Origin: Deltaproteobacteria bacterium | Lineage (GTDB): Bacteria; Desulfobacterota; Anaeroferrophillalia; Anaeroferrophillales; Tharpellaceae | Assembly (NCBI GenBank): GCA_030595135.1 | Contig: JAUVDU010000030.1 | Span: forward strand, 1-10,345 | Direction of reading: 5' to 3' | Length of the DNA: 10,345 nucleotides | Shown: positions 1 to 6,597 of the stretch, piece after piece | How positions within the stretch are numbered: position 1 is the first letter of the stretch | Layout of the letters: every line of letters starts with the position of its first letter | Made by a program: the position numbers and the translations under genes | Notes under the pieces: generated by a model | Databases searched by the model: none | What the model saw: the letters and a program-made list of their open reading frames with translations, nothing else | What the model was told of the DNA's origin: nothing

Positions 1-407
1 AAACTGGTTTTTATCACGGCAGTGGCACAGGGGGTTCCCATGAATTTCGCCAGCATGGGGCCGGTTTGACCGGCCATCATGTCCGTCGACATGATTCCGG
101 TCAGAATCAGGTCATAAGGTATCTTTTTTACTACCGCCGCCAGTCGAGTTGCCGTTACAAAAGAGGAAACATAGTCGTTATTTTCAGTAACTATATGATA
201 TCCCTGGTCGGCGCCTAAGCCAAAGGCTCGTCGGATGATCTTTGACCATTCCGGCGGGCCGACCGTGACCACGTCAACGGCCGCCGACCCCAATAATTGA
301 GGGGCAAGTTGCTCTTTTAAGCTAAGCGCCTCTTCCAGAGCATGGAGGTCGAATTGGTTTATCTCACCGTCATCGCCCACCTGTTTAATGCAAACCAGAA
401 TCTTCAT
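1..407 (-). CDS. etfB: Electron transfer flavoprotein beta subunit, FixA-like (partial, N-terminal 135 residues)
   Basis: This is the N-terminal half of an ETF beta subunit; the 3' end lies outside the window. ETF is a cytoplasmic flavoprotein heterodimer that takes electrons from acyl-CoA or other dehydrogenases; the alpha-subunit gene usually follows. The translation begins MKILVCIKQV, the standard EtfB start, continues with FDLHALEEALSLKEQ and VDVVTVGPPEWSKIIRRAFGLGAD, and has STDMMAGQTGPMLAKFMG where typical EtfB has its AIDGDTGQVGP nucleotide-binding loop. The loop between KQV and the FDxxALEEAL helix is shorter than in most EtfB, so this belongs to a FixA-like subgroup, not the mitochondrial type. 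The ATG at 405-407 has no good Shine-Dalgarno sequence but fits the family start exactly. It may have its own promoter (414-442). The family call is firm; the electron donor is unknown. Confidence 0.93.
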   Translation of the reverse strand, partial: MKILVCIKQVGDDGEINQFDLHALEEALSLKEQLAPQLLGSAAVDVVTVGPPEWSKIIRRAFGLGADQGYHIVTENNDYVSSFVTATRLAAVVKKIPYDLILTGIMSTDMMAGQTGPMLAKFMGTPCATAVIKTS

Positions 408-413
408 GCTTTC

Positions 414-442
414 GGCATACACCGGAGTTCAACGTATGTCAA
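414..442 (-). promoter_or_regulatory. Sigma-70 type promoter for etfB, nearly leaderless
   Basis: On the minus strand a perfect TTGACA (437-442) is followed by a 17-base spacer and TATGCC (414-419), which matches the first three bases of TATAAT. Transcription would begin near 407-409, practically on the etfB ATG at 405-407. The only purines before the ATG are GAAAGC, too close to act as a normal ribosome binding site, so a leaderless message is possible. The -35 is strong and the -10 is mediocre. Confidence 0.5.
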
Positions 443-451
443 GAAAAAACG

Positions 452-465
452 AACGAACGTTCATT
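452..465. promoter_or_regulatory. TetR-type operator-like palindrome upstream of etfB
   Basis: AACGAACGTTCATT is an inverted repeat with a perfect GAACGTTC core (455-462) and further matching A/T pairs after one mismatch. It lies 10 bases upstream of the etfB -35 box. Palindromes of this GAAC/GTTC kind are commonly bound by TetR-family regulators of acyl-CoA and organic-acid catabolism, which suits an ETF gene. No regulator gene is in the window, so the binding protein is unknown. Confidence 0.4.
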
Positions 466-485
466 TTTTTAAACGTGTCGGGATT

Positions 486-585
486 GGGGTCATTGCTGGT
501 ACAAGGTGCGTCAGCACCCCAGGCTTCGCTGTGAGCGTAGAGAGGAAGCACTCTTGGGGTGTGACCCCGTTTATGAGTGCGAAGC
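486..585. repeat. Cluster of nested inverted repeats, REP-like
   Basis: Three imperfect hairpins sit side by side between DUF1329 and etfB. GGGGT (486-490) pairs with ACCCC (516-520) and encloses GCTG/CAGC. GCTTCGC (523-529) pairs with GCGAAGC (579-585) as a 7-base outer stem. Inside it, GCACTC (548-553) pairs with GAGTGC (575-580), enclosing GGGGT-GTG-ACCCC (556-568). There is no T-run after the stems, so this is not a classical intrinsic terminator. The repeated GGGGT/ACCCC stems resemble REP elements mobilised by RAYT transposases, but only one copy is visible here, so repeat status is unproven. Confidence 0.45.
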
Positions 586-639
586 AAAGTTCGCCGCTAT
601 TAACTGTAACTTTATGGTGGATCTCAGAATACTTACGGT

Positions 640-2004
640 TTAGCGTCGCCCCGCCCGGCGCAGAGCGCTGGTAGAAAAATCTTTTATCGGTTTTTCGCGA
701 TCGAAGATAAAGGTGTTTTTCTCTTCGTTATCGAGGAGGTTGAAAAGGTAACGTCCGGTGCGAAAGTCGTAATGTACCTCGGCCGTAAGCCAGGTACACG
801 GGACATCGTAAAAATTGATCATAAACCCTTCGGCAGAACGCCATAATTGGTCATGCTTGTCATACTTGTCGGTGGCGACAATACTCCAACTATCTTCGTC
901 TATGTAAAATACCCGTTTCTTGTAGAGATGGCGGATGCCGTTCTTGAGGGTGGCTTCCACTACCCAGACCCGATGTAACTCATAGCGCAGGTAGTCGGGG
1001 TTAAGGTGTAGTGGCTGGATGATATCTTTATATTTCAGGGTGTCGCTGTGGAGCAGATAACTGTTGTACGGAATGTACATCTCTTTTTTGCCCACCAACT
1101 TCCAATCATAGCGCTCGGGGCTGCCGTTGAACAAGTCATAATCATCGACGGTACGAACTCCCTCTGAACCGGTGTCCGGAGTGTCAAAGCAGAGTTGAGG
1201 AGCCCGCCGGACACGTCGTTGCCCAGGATTGTAGGCCCAGGACTTGCGGGTTTCGGCACTCTGATTTAAAGTGTCGTGAACCAGTAGAATACGACCGGCG
1301 ACACGGGGCGGCCCGAGCAGGGAATGTTTGACGAATAAGATGACATTGTCCATCTTCTCTTCAGTCATCCCCGGCAGGCTGTATTGAAAGCGCGTCTCCG
1401 TACGTACTTTACCAAGGTTATAACCACCCGAGCGGGTTACCGGAGCGTAGACGCAGGTACGATCAACGTAGTTACCCCGCCAGCGTACAAGGTGATTCCA
1501 GATGACTTCCAGGCCATTTTCAGGAATCGGGAAGGGTGTCCCCTCGGCGGCATTAAGCAGACCGTTACCATCTTTGGTTAAAGTTGCTGTCGGGGCAATC
1601 TTTTTGGTCGCATCATAGATTCGCTGGGGAGCGGACATTGTCCGGCGGCTGGGGTAGACATTGAGAAAATAGTTTTCATCAGCGGTCAGCAGAGCTTTGT
1701 GACCTTCCGTCATTTGGTCAGCATATTCCGCCATATTGGCCTGGTTGATCTTAAATAGCACATCATCGTCGGCAAAAGGATCGGGATGGTGATCGCCGGG
1801 CTTATAGTTAGTCGGGGGTTGGGTGATGCCACCATCCCAAGCGGGAATTGTGCCTTCGGCATTTCCCGCCTTCTCACTGCCGAATGGGGTGAGATCACGG
1901 CCCAGGCGAGCTGCCTCTTCTGTTGATGCTTTAGCCTGAACCCCGGTGGCACAAAGCATCACGGCCAACAGTAAAATAGTTGCAAAGCTAATGGTTTTGT
2001 TCAT
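640..2004 (-). CDS. Secreted DUF1329 family protein
   Basis: This 454-residue protein has a clear signal peptide (MNKTISFATILLLAVMLCAT, likely cut after VQA24). The mature N terminus carries the DUF1329 signature: GRDLTPFGSEKAGNAEGTIPAWDGG at about 35-59, split by no gap. The length is normal for the family. DUF1329 proteins are periplasmic or outer-membrane associated, related in fold to lipoprotein-carrier domains. They often occur beside DUF1302 proteins and RND exporters in hydrophobic-substrate catabolism clusters, but their biochemical role is not established. Cys18 lies in the signal peptide without a proper lipobox (VML before the Cys), so a lipoprotein is unlikely. The gene begins 15 bases after the FAH-family gene with an AAAGAGA ribosome site, so the two are probably cotranscribed. 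The C terminus (LRRAGRR) is basic and unusually GC-rich at the DNA level. Confidence 0.88.
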   Translation of the reverse strand: MNKTISFATILLLAVMLCATGVQAKASTEEAARLGRDLTPFGSEKAGNAEGTIPAWDGGITQPPTNYKPGDHHPDPFADDDVLFKINQANMAEYADQMTEGHKALLTADENYFLNVYPSRRTMSAPQRIYDATKKIAPTATLTKDGNGLLNAAEGTPFPIPENGLEVIWNHLVRWRGNYVDRTCVYAPVTRSGGYNLGKVRTETRFQYSLPGMTEEKMDNVILFVKHSLLGPPRVAGRILLVHDTLNQSAETRKSWAYNPGQRRVRRAPQLCFDTPDTGSEGVRTVDDYDLFNGSPERYDWKLVGKKEMYIPYNSYLLHSDTLKYKDIIQPLHLNPDYLRYELHRVWVVEATLKNGIRHLYKKRVFYIDEDSWSIVATDKYDKHDQLWRSAEGFMINFYDVPCTWLTAEVHYDFRTGRYLFNLLDNEEKNTFIFDREKPIKDFSTSALRRAGRR

Positions 2005-2019
2005 TTTTTATCGATCTCT

Positions 2020-2841
2020 TTAATTTTTATTGCGGCAGTAATTTTTCAACTTGCCGATACCTTCAATTTCGACCTCAATCAGATCGTCGTCCTGCATGAA
2101 AATCGGCGGCTCGCGAAAGACGCCGACGCCGCTCGGCGTGCCGGTCATGATGAGATCGCCTGGTTCAAGCGTGAAGTGACGGCTTAAAAAACTTACGAGT
2201 TCGGCTACCGGAAAGATCATGTTGGCGGTGTTGCTTTCTTGCATGATTTTGCCGTTAAGACGGGAGCGGATCGCAAGTTTTTGCGGGTCTTTGAGCTCGT
2301 CGGTGGTTACCAGCCAGGGGCCTAAAGGACAAAAGGTATCGAGCGATTTACCGCGAACAAACTGTTTGTCGCCAAACTGGAGGTCACGGGCACTGACATC
2401 GTTGCCACAGGTGTAGCCCAGAACTTTAGAGAGGGCCTCCTCGGGTTGACAGGATGAAGTTTTTTCACCGATTACGACCGCCAGTTCGGCTTCAAAATCG
2501 ACCTTTTTAGTGATTGTGGCCGACCAGGTGATAGCTTCATCAGGGCCGATGACGGAATTTGGGAACTTGGCGAAGACCAGGGGTTGGGTTGGGGCGTCGC
2601 GTTTGCCTTCAGCGGCGTGGTCGGCATAATTTAGGCCGATGGCTATGATTTTACCGGGGCGGTTTACGGGCGCGGCCAGTTTTACTTGGTCTAAGTAGAG
2701 GCTCATCCCGGTCGTTGTCAGTGGTTTGCCGGCTTTGAGCCAGGCATGAAAATCACCAGTGAAGGCAAGAGGTAAGAGTTTCTCTCCCTCAACGATTCCC
2801 AGCTGAAGTTCTTGGTCTTGAAAAAAATGAGCCAGTTTCAT
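2020..2841 (-). CDS. Fumarylacetoacetate hydrolase (FAH) family protein
   Basis: This is a 273-residue cytosolic enzyme of the FAH/HpcE superfamily, which hydrolyses, decarboxylates or isomerises 2-keto acid or acylpyruvate substrates with a divalent metal. The family core is intact: KIIAIGLNYADHAAE, then DFEAELAVVIGE with the ExE metal ligands, GNDVSARDLQ with the third acidic ligand, RGKSLDTFCPLGPWLV with the conserved lysine, and LEPGDLIMTGTPSGVG. The start is set at the ATG at 2841 (MKLAHFF), because AGGAGA lies 7-8 bases upstream and family members begin here. An in-frame ATG at 2901 would add 20 Lys/Arg-rich residues without a ribosome site. It is the first gene of a probable two-gene unit with DUF1329. 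The subfamily fits acylpyruvase or 2-hydroxyhepta-2,4-diene-1,7-dioate isomerase annotations, but the substrate cannot be told. Confidence 0.93.
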   Translation of the reverse strand: MKLAHFFQDQELQLGIVEGEKLLPLAFTGDFHAWLKAGKPLTTTGMSLYLDQVKLAAPVNRPGKIIAIGLNYADHAAEGKRDAPTQPLVFAKFPNSVIGPDEAITWSATITKKVDFEAELAVVIGEKTSSCQPEEALSKVLGYTCGNDVSARDLQFGDKQFVRGKSLDTFCPLGPWLVTTDELKDPQKLAIRSRLNGKIMQESNTANMIFPVAELVSFLSRHFTLEPGDLIMTGTPSGVGVFREPPIFMQDDDLIEVEIEGIGKLKNYCRNKN

Positions 2842-2996
2842 TCTCTTTCTCCTGATTTCTTTGTTTTGATTCCCTTTGTCTTGCCTTTTTTTCAGCTCCA
2901 TGTCAATAATCTTTTGCTATCAAGTGGCAAGCGTGATACAAAAGCGAATCAAAATTTAAGCAAGACAATAACTATATTTTGCAGGAGTTGAAGGAT
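2842..2996. promoter_or_regulatory. Divergent intergenic region with weak promoter candidates
   Basis: This 155-base gap separates the minus-strand FAH unit from the plus-strand dfsP operon, so it must hold promoters for both. For the minus strand a perfect TTGACA (2901-2906) is present, but the hexamer 17 bases away, CAAGAC, is a poor -10. For the plus strand TATATT (2973-2978) could be a -10 without a clear -35; GGAG (2984-2987) and AAGGAT then lead to the ATG at 2997. No convincing operator or riboswitch is seen. Confidence 0.3.
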
Positions 2997-3659
2997 ATGA
3001 CAGATAAATGCACTCACGATTCGATTCAGCGGGTTGTGGTTTTTCAGGAGCGGGGTAGCGGCGAAAAAAAGATTGCCGGAATTGAACTCTATGCCCCGGG
3101 CCGTTTTGAACTTGATGTGATTTCGATTGATGAACCTTTACCCTCTTTGCTCGATGATCCGGAAAATTACCTGCCGACCGAATTGAAGGCCGATCTGGTG
3201 CTCGATTTTTTGCGCCATCCCGATTTGGCGGCCGAGCTTTTACGTCGTTGTCAGGAGGCGAAGATCCCTTTAGTGGCGACGACCAAGAAATATCCGGCGA
3301 GTCCGCTGGTGGCGACGCCACCGATATGATGTTCTCTGCCCCGGCTGGTCTGGCTGGGTGAGTATGGTGAACGTTACGGTACCCCTGAACTCGAGGTTGA
3401 GGTTGAGGATGGTAAGTTGAAGTCAATAAAGGTCTTGCGTGGGGCTCCCTGTGGGGCGACCTGGCGGGCTCTGGAGAAATTGATTGGTATGGAGGCTTCT
3501 GAAGTCGCTACCCGTTATGGTCTCGATGTTCAATTTAATTGCAGTGCCGATCCCGCCGGTTGGGATCCGCTCTGGGGCAAAAGTCCGGTGCATCTGGCCG
3601 CCGATATGCATTTTAAGGCTCTACAGCGAGCCTTAAAAGATATCGAAGAGAAAAAGTGA
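2997..3659 (+). CDS. dfsP: DUF166 family selenoprotein (DfsP-like), in-frame UGA = Sec111
   Basis: This is read as one 220-residue protein through an in-frame TGA at 3327-3329. Before the TGA it shows VVVFQERGSGEKKIAGI, DVISIDEPLPSLLDDPENYLP, ADLVLDFLRHPDLA and ATPPI. The frame then continues as Sec-Cys-SLPRLVWLGEYGERYG, LRGAPCGATW and FNCSADPAGWDPLWGKSPVH to the true stop. These blocks belong to DUF166, where I recall a CysCys pair after the TPP motif; here it is Sec111-Cys112. I also recall the NCBI family name DfsP (DUF166 family selenoprotein). Further cysteines (C152 in APCGATW, C182 in FNCSADP) suggest redox or metal chemistry, but no function is known. The start is the ATG at 2997, with GGAG upstream; a TTG at 2979 is less likely. 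A SECIS-like hairpin follows the TGA. The gene is coupled to the next by TGATG. A plain nonsense mutation is the alternative. Confidence 0.85.
3334..3362 (+). promoter_or_regulatory. Candidate bacterial SECIS hairpin
   Basis: A hairpin directly downstream of the TGA: CUC (3334-3336) pairs with GAG (3360-3362), CC (3339-3340) with GG (3356-3357), and CCGG (3341-3344) with CUGG (3350-3353), leaving the loop CUGGU (3345-3349). The GGU lies 17 bases after the UGA; in E. coli fdhF the loop GGU lies 18 bases after its UGA, and both continue as GGUCUG. Position and loop therefore fit a SelB-binding SECIS. The pairing was drawn by eye and contains internal loops. Confidence 0.6.
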
Positions 3660-5071
3660 TGGTAGACGTGGGTGATTACAACGTAAAATTTGCGCCCCTG
3701 GCTGAGCGTATGCGGCAAGCCGGGATGCCGCAATTGGCTGTCGAAACTCTAGGGCTCTATTTTTCCCGCTTGTTGGCGGGAGAGAGTGGCGAAATTGCGG
3801 AGAGTGAGCTTGAACCGGTAGCCGGACTTCCTGATGCCGAACAACTCGATGATGAGTGTGCCGTGATTGGTCGGCAGGTGCTGTCTGAGACGGTTTTGAT
3901 TAAATTAAATGGTGGTCTCGGCACCAGTATGGGGTTAGAGCGGGCAAAATCATTGCTGGTCGTTAAAGAGGGTTTGACCTTTCTCGATATTATTGCTCGT
4001 CAGGCTTTGGCCGCCAAGGTTCCGCTGCTGCTCATGAACAGTTTTGCCACGCGCAAAGATTCACTGGCTCTGCTTGATAACTATCCGGAGCTTTTGAACT
4101 TCGGCCTGCCGCGTGATTTTCTGCAGCATAAAATACCTAAGATTTGCCGGGAAACTCTGTTGCCGGTTACTTATTCTGCGGCGCCCGAATTGGAGTGGTG
4201 CCCTCCGGGGCATGGCGATCTCTATCCGGCCTTAGTCACCAGTGGGGTTTTAAAATCCTTAAGAAGCGCTGGCTACCGTTACGCCTTTGTCAGTAATGCT
4301 GATAATCTTGGAGCCGTACTCGATCCCGCCATTCTTGGCTATTTTGTTCGGGAGAAATCGCCCTTTATGATGGAAGTTGCCGATCGTACCGCAGCCGACC
4401 GCAAAGGTGGTCACCTGGCCCGGCGCCGCCTGGATGGCGGCCTGCTCCTGCGCGAAGCTGCTCAATGTCCGATTATTGAGCGGGACGCCTTTCAGGATAC
4501 CGAGCGTTATCGTTATTTTAACACCAACTCTTTGTGGCTTGATCTGGTGGCGCTGGAGAAAAAAATGGCCGACTGCAGTAATCTTCTGGAGTTACCTTTG
4601 ATCTGTAATCGTAAACCGGTCGATCCTCGCAACCCTGAATCGACTCCGGTTTTTCAACTTGAGACCGCCATGGGGGCGGCAATCGGCGTTTTTGCCGGAG
4701 CTCAGGCTTTAAGGGTGCCGCGGCGGCGTTTTGCCCCGGTCAAAACCACCGACGATCTCCTGGTGGTGCGCTCCGATGCTTATCTTCTCAAAGAAGATTA
4801 TACTGTGACTTTGGCATCTGATGCCGGGAGCGGGCCGGTTGTCAGCCTCGATCCTCTCTTCTATCGTCTGGTTGATGATTTTGAACAACATTTTCCGGCG
4901 GGAGCGCCCTCTCTTATTGAGTGTAAATCTTTGCAGATCAAAGGTGATATCACCTTTTCGCAAAAGATCTCCATTAAAGGGCGGGTGAAACTTGTAAATG
5001 AAGGGTCGCAGCCGTTGACGTTGCCGGCGGGTCTCGCGATCTCCGCAGATGTCGAAAAGGAATTTGTTTAA
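3659..5071 (+). CDS. UTP-glucose-1-phosphate uridylyltransferase, eukaryote-type (UDPGP family)
   Basis: This 470-residue cytosolic enzyme should make UDP-glucose and pyrophosphate from UTP and glucose-1-phosphate, the entry to glycan, glycogen or exopolysaccharide synthesis. Motifs in order: LIKLNGGLGTSMG (80-92, nucleotide-binding loop), LMNSFATRKDS (125-135), EWCPPGHGDLYP (179-190), FVSNADNLGA (210-219), FNTNSLW (287-293) and RRFAPVKTTDDLL (356-368). A beta-helix-like C-terminal domain covers about 395-470. This is the UDPGP family of eukaryotes and some bacteria, unrelated in close sequence to bacterial GalU. The start is the ATG at 3659, sharing its A with the dfsP stop (TGATG); a GTG one codon earlier is possible. 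The stop overlaps the next start as TAATG. Within the UDPGP family, UDP-N-acetylhexosamine pyrophosphorylases are the alternative, but the LNGGLGTSMG form favours UDP-glucose. Confidence 0.92.
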   Translation: MVDVGDYNVKFAPLAERMRQAGMPQLAVETLGLYFSRLLAGESGEIAESELEPVAGLPDAEQLDDECAVIGRQVLSETVLIKLNGGLGTSMGLERAKSLLVVKEGLTFLDIIARQALAAKVPLLLMNSFATRKDSLALLDNYPELLNFGLPRDFLQHKIPKICRETLLPVTYSAAPELEWCPPGHGDLYPALVTSGVLKSLRSAGYRYAFVSNADNLGAVLDPAILGYFVREKSPFMMEVADRTAADRKGGHLARRRLDGGLLLREAAQCPIIERDAFQDTERYRYFNTNSLWLDLVALEKKMADCSNLLELPLICNRKPVDPRNPESTPVFQLETAMGAAIGVFAGAQALRVPRRRFAPVKTTDDLLVVRSDAYLLKEDYTVTLASDAGSGPVVSLDPLFYRLVDDFEQHFPAGAPSLIECKSLQIKGDITFSQKISIKGRVKLVNEGSQPLTLPAGLAISADVEKEFV

Positions 5072-6597
5072 TGGCTGATTCTTCGCTGGTCTACTTTACG
5101 GCGCTGGCCAAGATCGCTCAGCTTCTGGCCGGGGAGAGTGATTTTCAGAGTACCATGGAGACAATTTTAGTGCGTCTGGCCCGGTTGACCGGCATGAAGC
5201 GAGGCATGATTTCGCTCTATCGCCGCGACCTTGAACAGATTCATGTCGATATTACGTATGGTATTCCTGATACCTCGGAGCCGGTTTTCTATCGTTTAGG
5301 CGAAGGCATTACCGGTCGGGTGGTGGCTACGGGGCGGCCGATTGCGATTCCTCGCCTTGATCAGGAACCGCTTTTTCTCGATCGTTCCGGGGCGCGGCGG
5401 GAGATTGATCGTTCAACTTTGGCTTTTCTCTGTGTGCCGATTAAATTTGCCGGTCAAACCGTGGGGGCACTTTCAGTCGATCGGGCGGCCAAGGGGGTTG
5501 ATCTGCCGGGTGAACTCGCCTTTCTTGAGGTCGTGGCTAATCTTTTAGCGCCACGGGTTCATGTTCGCCGGGTACAGGACGAAAATACCCGCTTGCGTGA
5601 AGCTATCGGTCGGCATGGGCCGCTGGGAACCGTGGTTGGTAATGCTAATTCGATGCGTCTGGTGGCTGAACAGATCGATCAGGTTGCGCAGACTATGACG
5701 ACGGTTCTGATCACCGGTGAAACCGGGACCGGAAAAGGTTTGGTTGCCAGTGAGATTCACTATCGCAGTCCGCGGCGTGATCAGCCGATGGTTCGGCTTG
5801 ATTGTGGGGCGATTCCTGAGAATCTGGTCGAGAGTGAAATTTTTGGCCATCAGAAAGGGGCTTTTACCGGAGCTATCGAAAAGCGTATCGGTAAGTTTGA
5901 ATTGGCTCAGGGGAGTACTATCTTTCTTGACGAGATTGGTGAACTTCCCCTCGCTTCTCAGGTTAAACTCCTGCGAGTTCTGGAGGAGCGTGAGTTTGAA
6001 CGGGTCGGCGGCGGCAAAACCATTAAAACCGATGCCCGGGTTATTATCGCAACCAATCGCGATCTGGAAAAAGAGGTTGCCGCCGGTCGCTTTCGTTCCG
6101 ATCTTTTCTATCGCTTAAGTGTTTTTCCCATCCATTTGCCGCCTTTACGTGAGCGTGGGGCCGATATTATTCTGCTTGCCGATCTCTTTGTTCATAATCT
6201 GGGTGAAAAAATGGGTTGTAAAATCTCTCGAATCGACTCCTCGGCCCTTGACCTGCTTATCTCCTATCACTGGCCGGGAAACGTTCGCGAACTCCAAAAC
6301 GCTCTTGAGCGGGCCATGATTCTGGCCACCGACGGTATTATTCACGGCTATCAGTTGCCGCCTTCACTCCAGGCCGCTGCAGCGGGCGATGAGGGTGATT
6401 CGGGAGGGGAGATCGGGGCCACTTTTCAGGCCATGGTCAATGCTTACGAGACCACCTTGATTGTCGAAGCCTTGAAAAAAACTCAAGGTAACCAGACTAA
6501 AGCGGCAAAACTTCTGAGAACCACCAAACGGGTGATTCAATACAAGATTGCTAATCATAATATCAACTATAAGAAATACAGTGGTGTTAAGGTGTGA
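5071..6597 (+). CDS. NifA-like sigma-54 dependent activator (GAF-AAA+-Fis HTH)
   Basis: This 508-residue cytosolic enhancer-binding protein should use ATP to remodel sigma-54 RNA polymerase. Domains: a GAF sensor (about 20-160), a short coil linker, an AAA+ domain (about 183-410) and a Fis-type HTH (about 465-498). Visible AAA+ parts are Walker A GETGTGKG (216-223), the sigma-54 contact GAFTGA (263-268), Walker B TIFLDEIGE (283-291), ATNR (327-330), arginine fingers in RFRSDLFYRL (340-349) and WPGNVRELQN (401-410). The residue after the Walker lysine is Gly where these activators usually have Glu. The HTH (GNQTKAAKLLRTTKRVIQYK) resembles NifA of Desulfobacterota. There is no Cys motif in the linker, so it is not the oxygen-sensitive rhizobial type. 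It is translationally coupled on both sides and lies upstream of a sigma-54 amtB promoter. The targets are inferred; a regulator of polysaccharide genes is an alternative. Confidence 0.9.
   Translation: MADSSLVYFTALAKIAQLLAGESDFQSTMETILVRLARLTGMKRGMISLYRRDLEQIHVDITYGIPDTSEPVFYRLGEGITGRVVATGRPIAIPRLDQEPLFLDRSGARREIDRSTLAFLCVPIKFAGQTVGALSVDRAAKGVDLPGELAFLEVVANLLAPRVHVRRVQDENTRLREAIGRHGPLGTVVGNANSMRLVAEQIDQVAQTMTTVLITGETGTGKGLVASEIHYRSPRRDQPMVRLDCGAIPENLVESEIFGHQKGAFTGAIEKRIGKFELAQGSTIFLDEIGELPLASQVKLLRVLEEREFERVGGGKTIKTDARVIIATNRDLEKEVAAGRFRSDLFYRLSVFPIHLPPLRERGADIILLADLFVHNLGEKMGCKISRIDSSALDLLISYHWPGNVRELQNALERAMILATDGIIHGYQLPPSLQAAAAGDEGDSGGEIGATFQAMVNAYETTLIVEALKKTQGNQTKAAKLLRTTKRVIQYKIANHNINYKKYSGVKV

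Noticed and set aside
486..585. Intrinsic terminator for the DUF1329 gene
   Set aside because: The stems are interrupted and no T-run follows on the minus strand.
342..674. Open frame of 110 codons on the plus strand
   Set aside because: It overlaps the etfB start, its promoter, the hairpin block and the DUF1329 end, all better explained on the other strand.
1933..2004. Lipoprotein signal in the DUF1329 protein (Cys18)
   Set aside because: The residues before the Cys are VML, which do not form a lipobox; a normal signal peptidase I site (VQA) follows.
2842..2901. Longer N terminus for the FAH-family protein from the ATG at 2901
   Set aside because: The extra 20 residues are Lys/Arg-rich and outside the family, and the strong AGGAGA lies before the ATG at 2841.
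2956..3426. Open frame of 156 codons on the minus strand across the TGA of dfsP
   Set aside because: It is antisense to a conserved gene, has a low-complexity Pro/Ser/Arg-rich translation and no ribosome site.
2997..3659. Frameshifted or nonsense-mutated pseudogene in the DUF166 region
   Set aside because: Both halves share the same frame, so no frameshift is needed. The TGA sits before a conserved-type Cys and is followed by a SECIS-like hairpin, and the downstream coding is intact.
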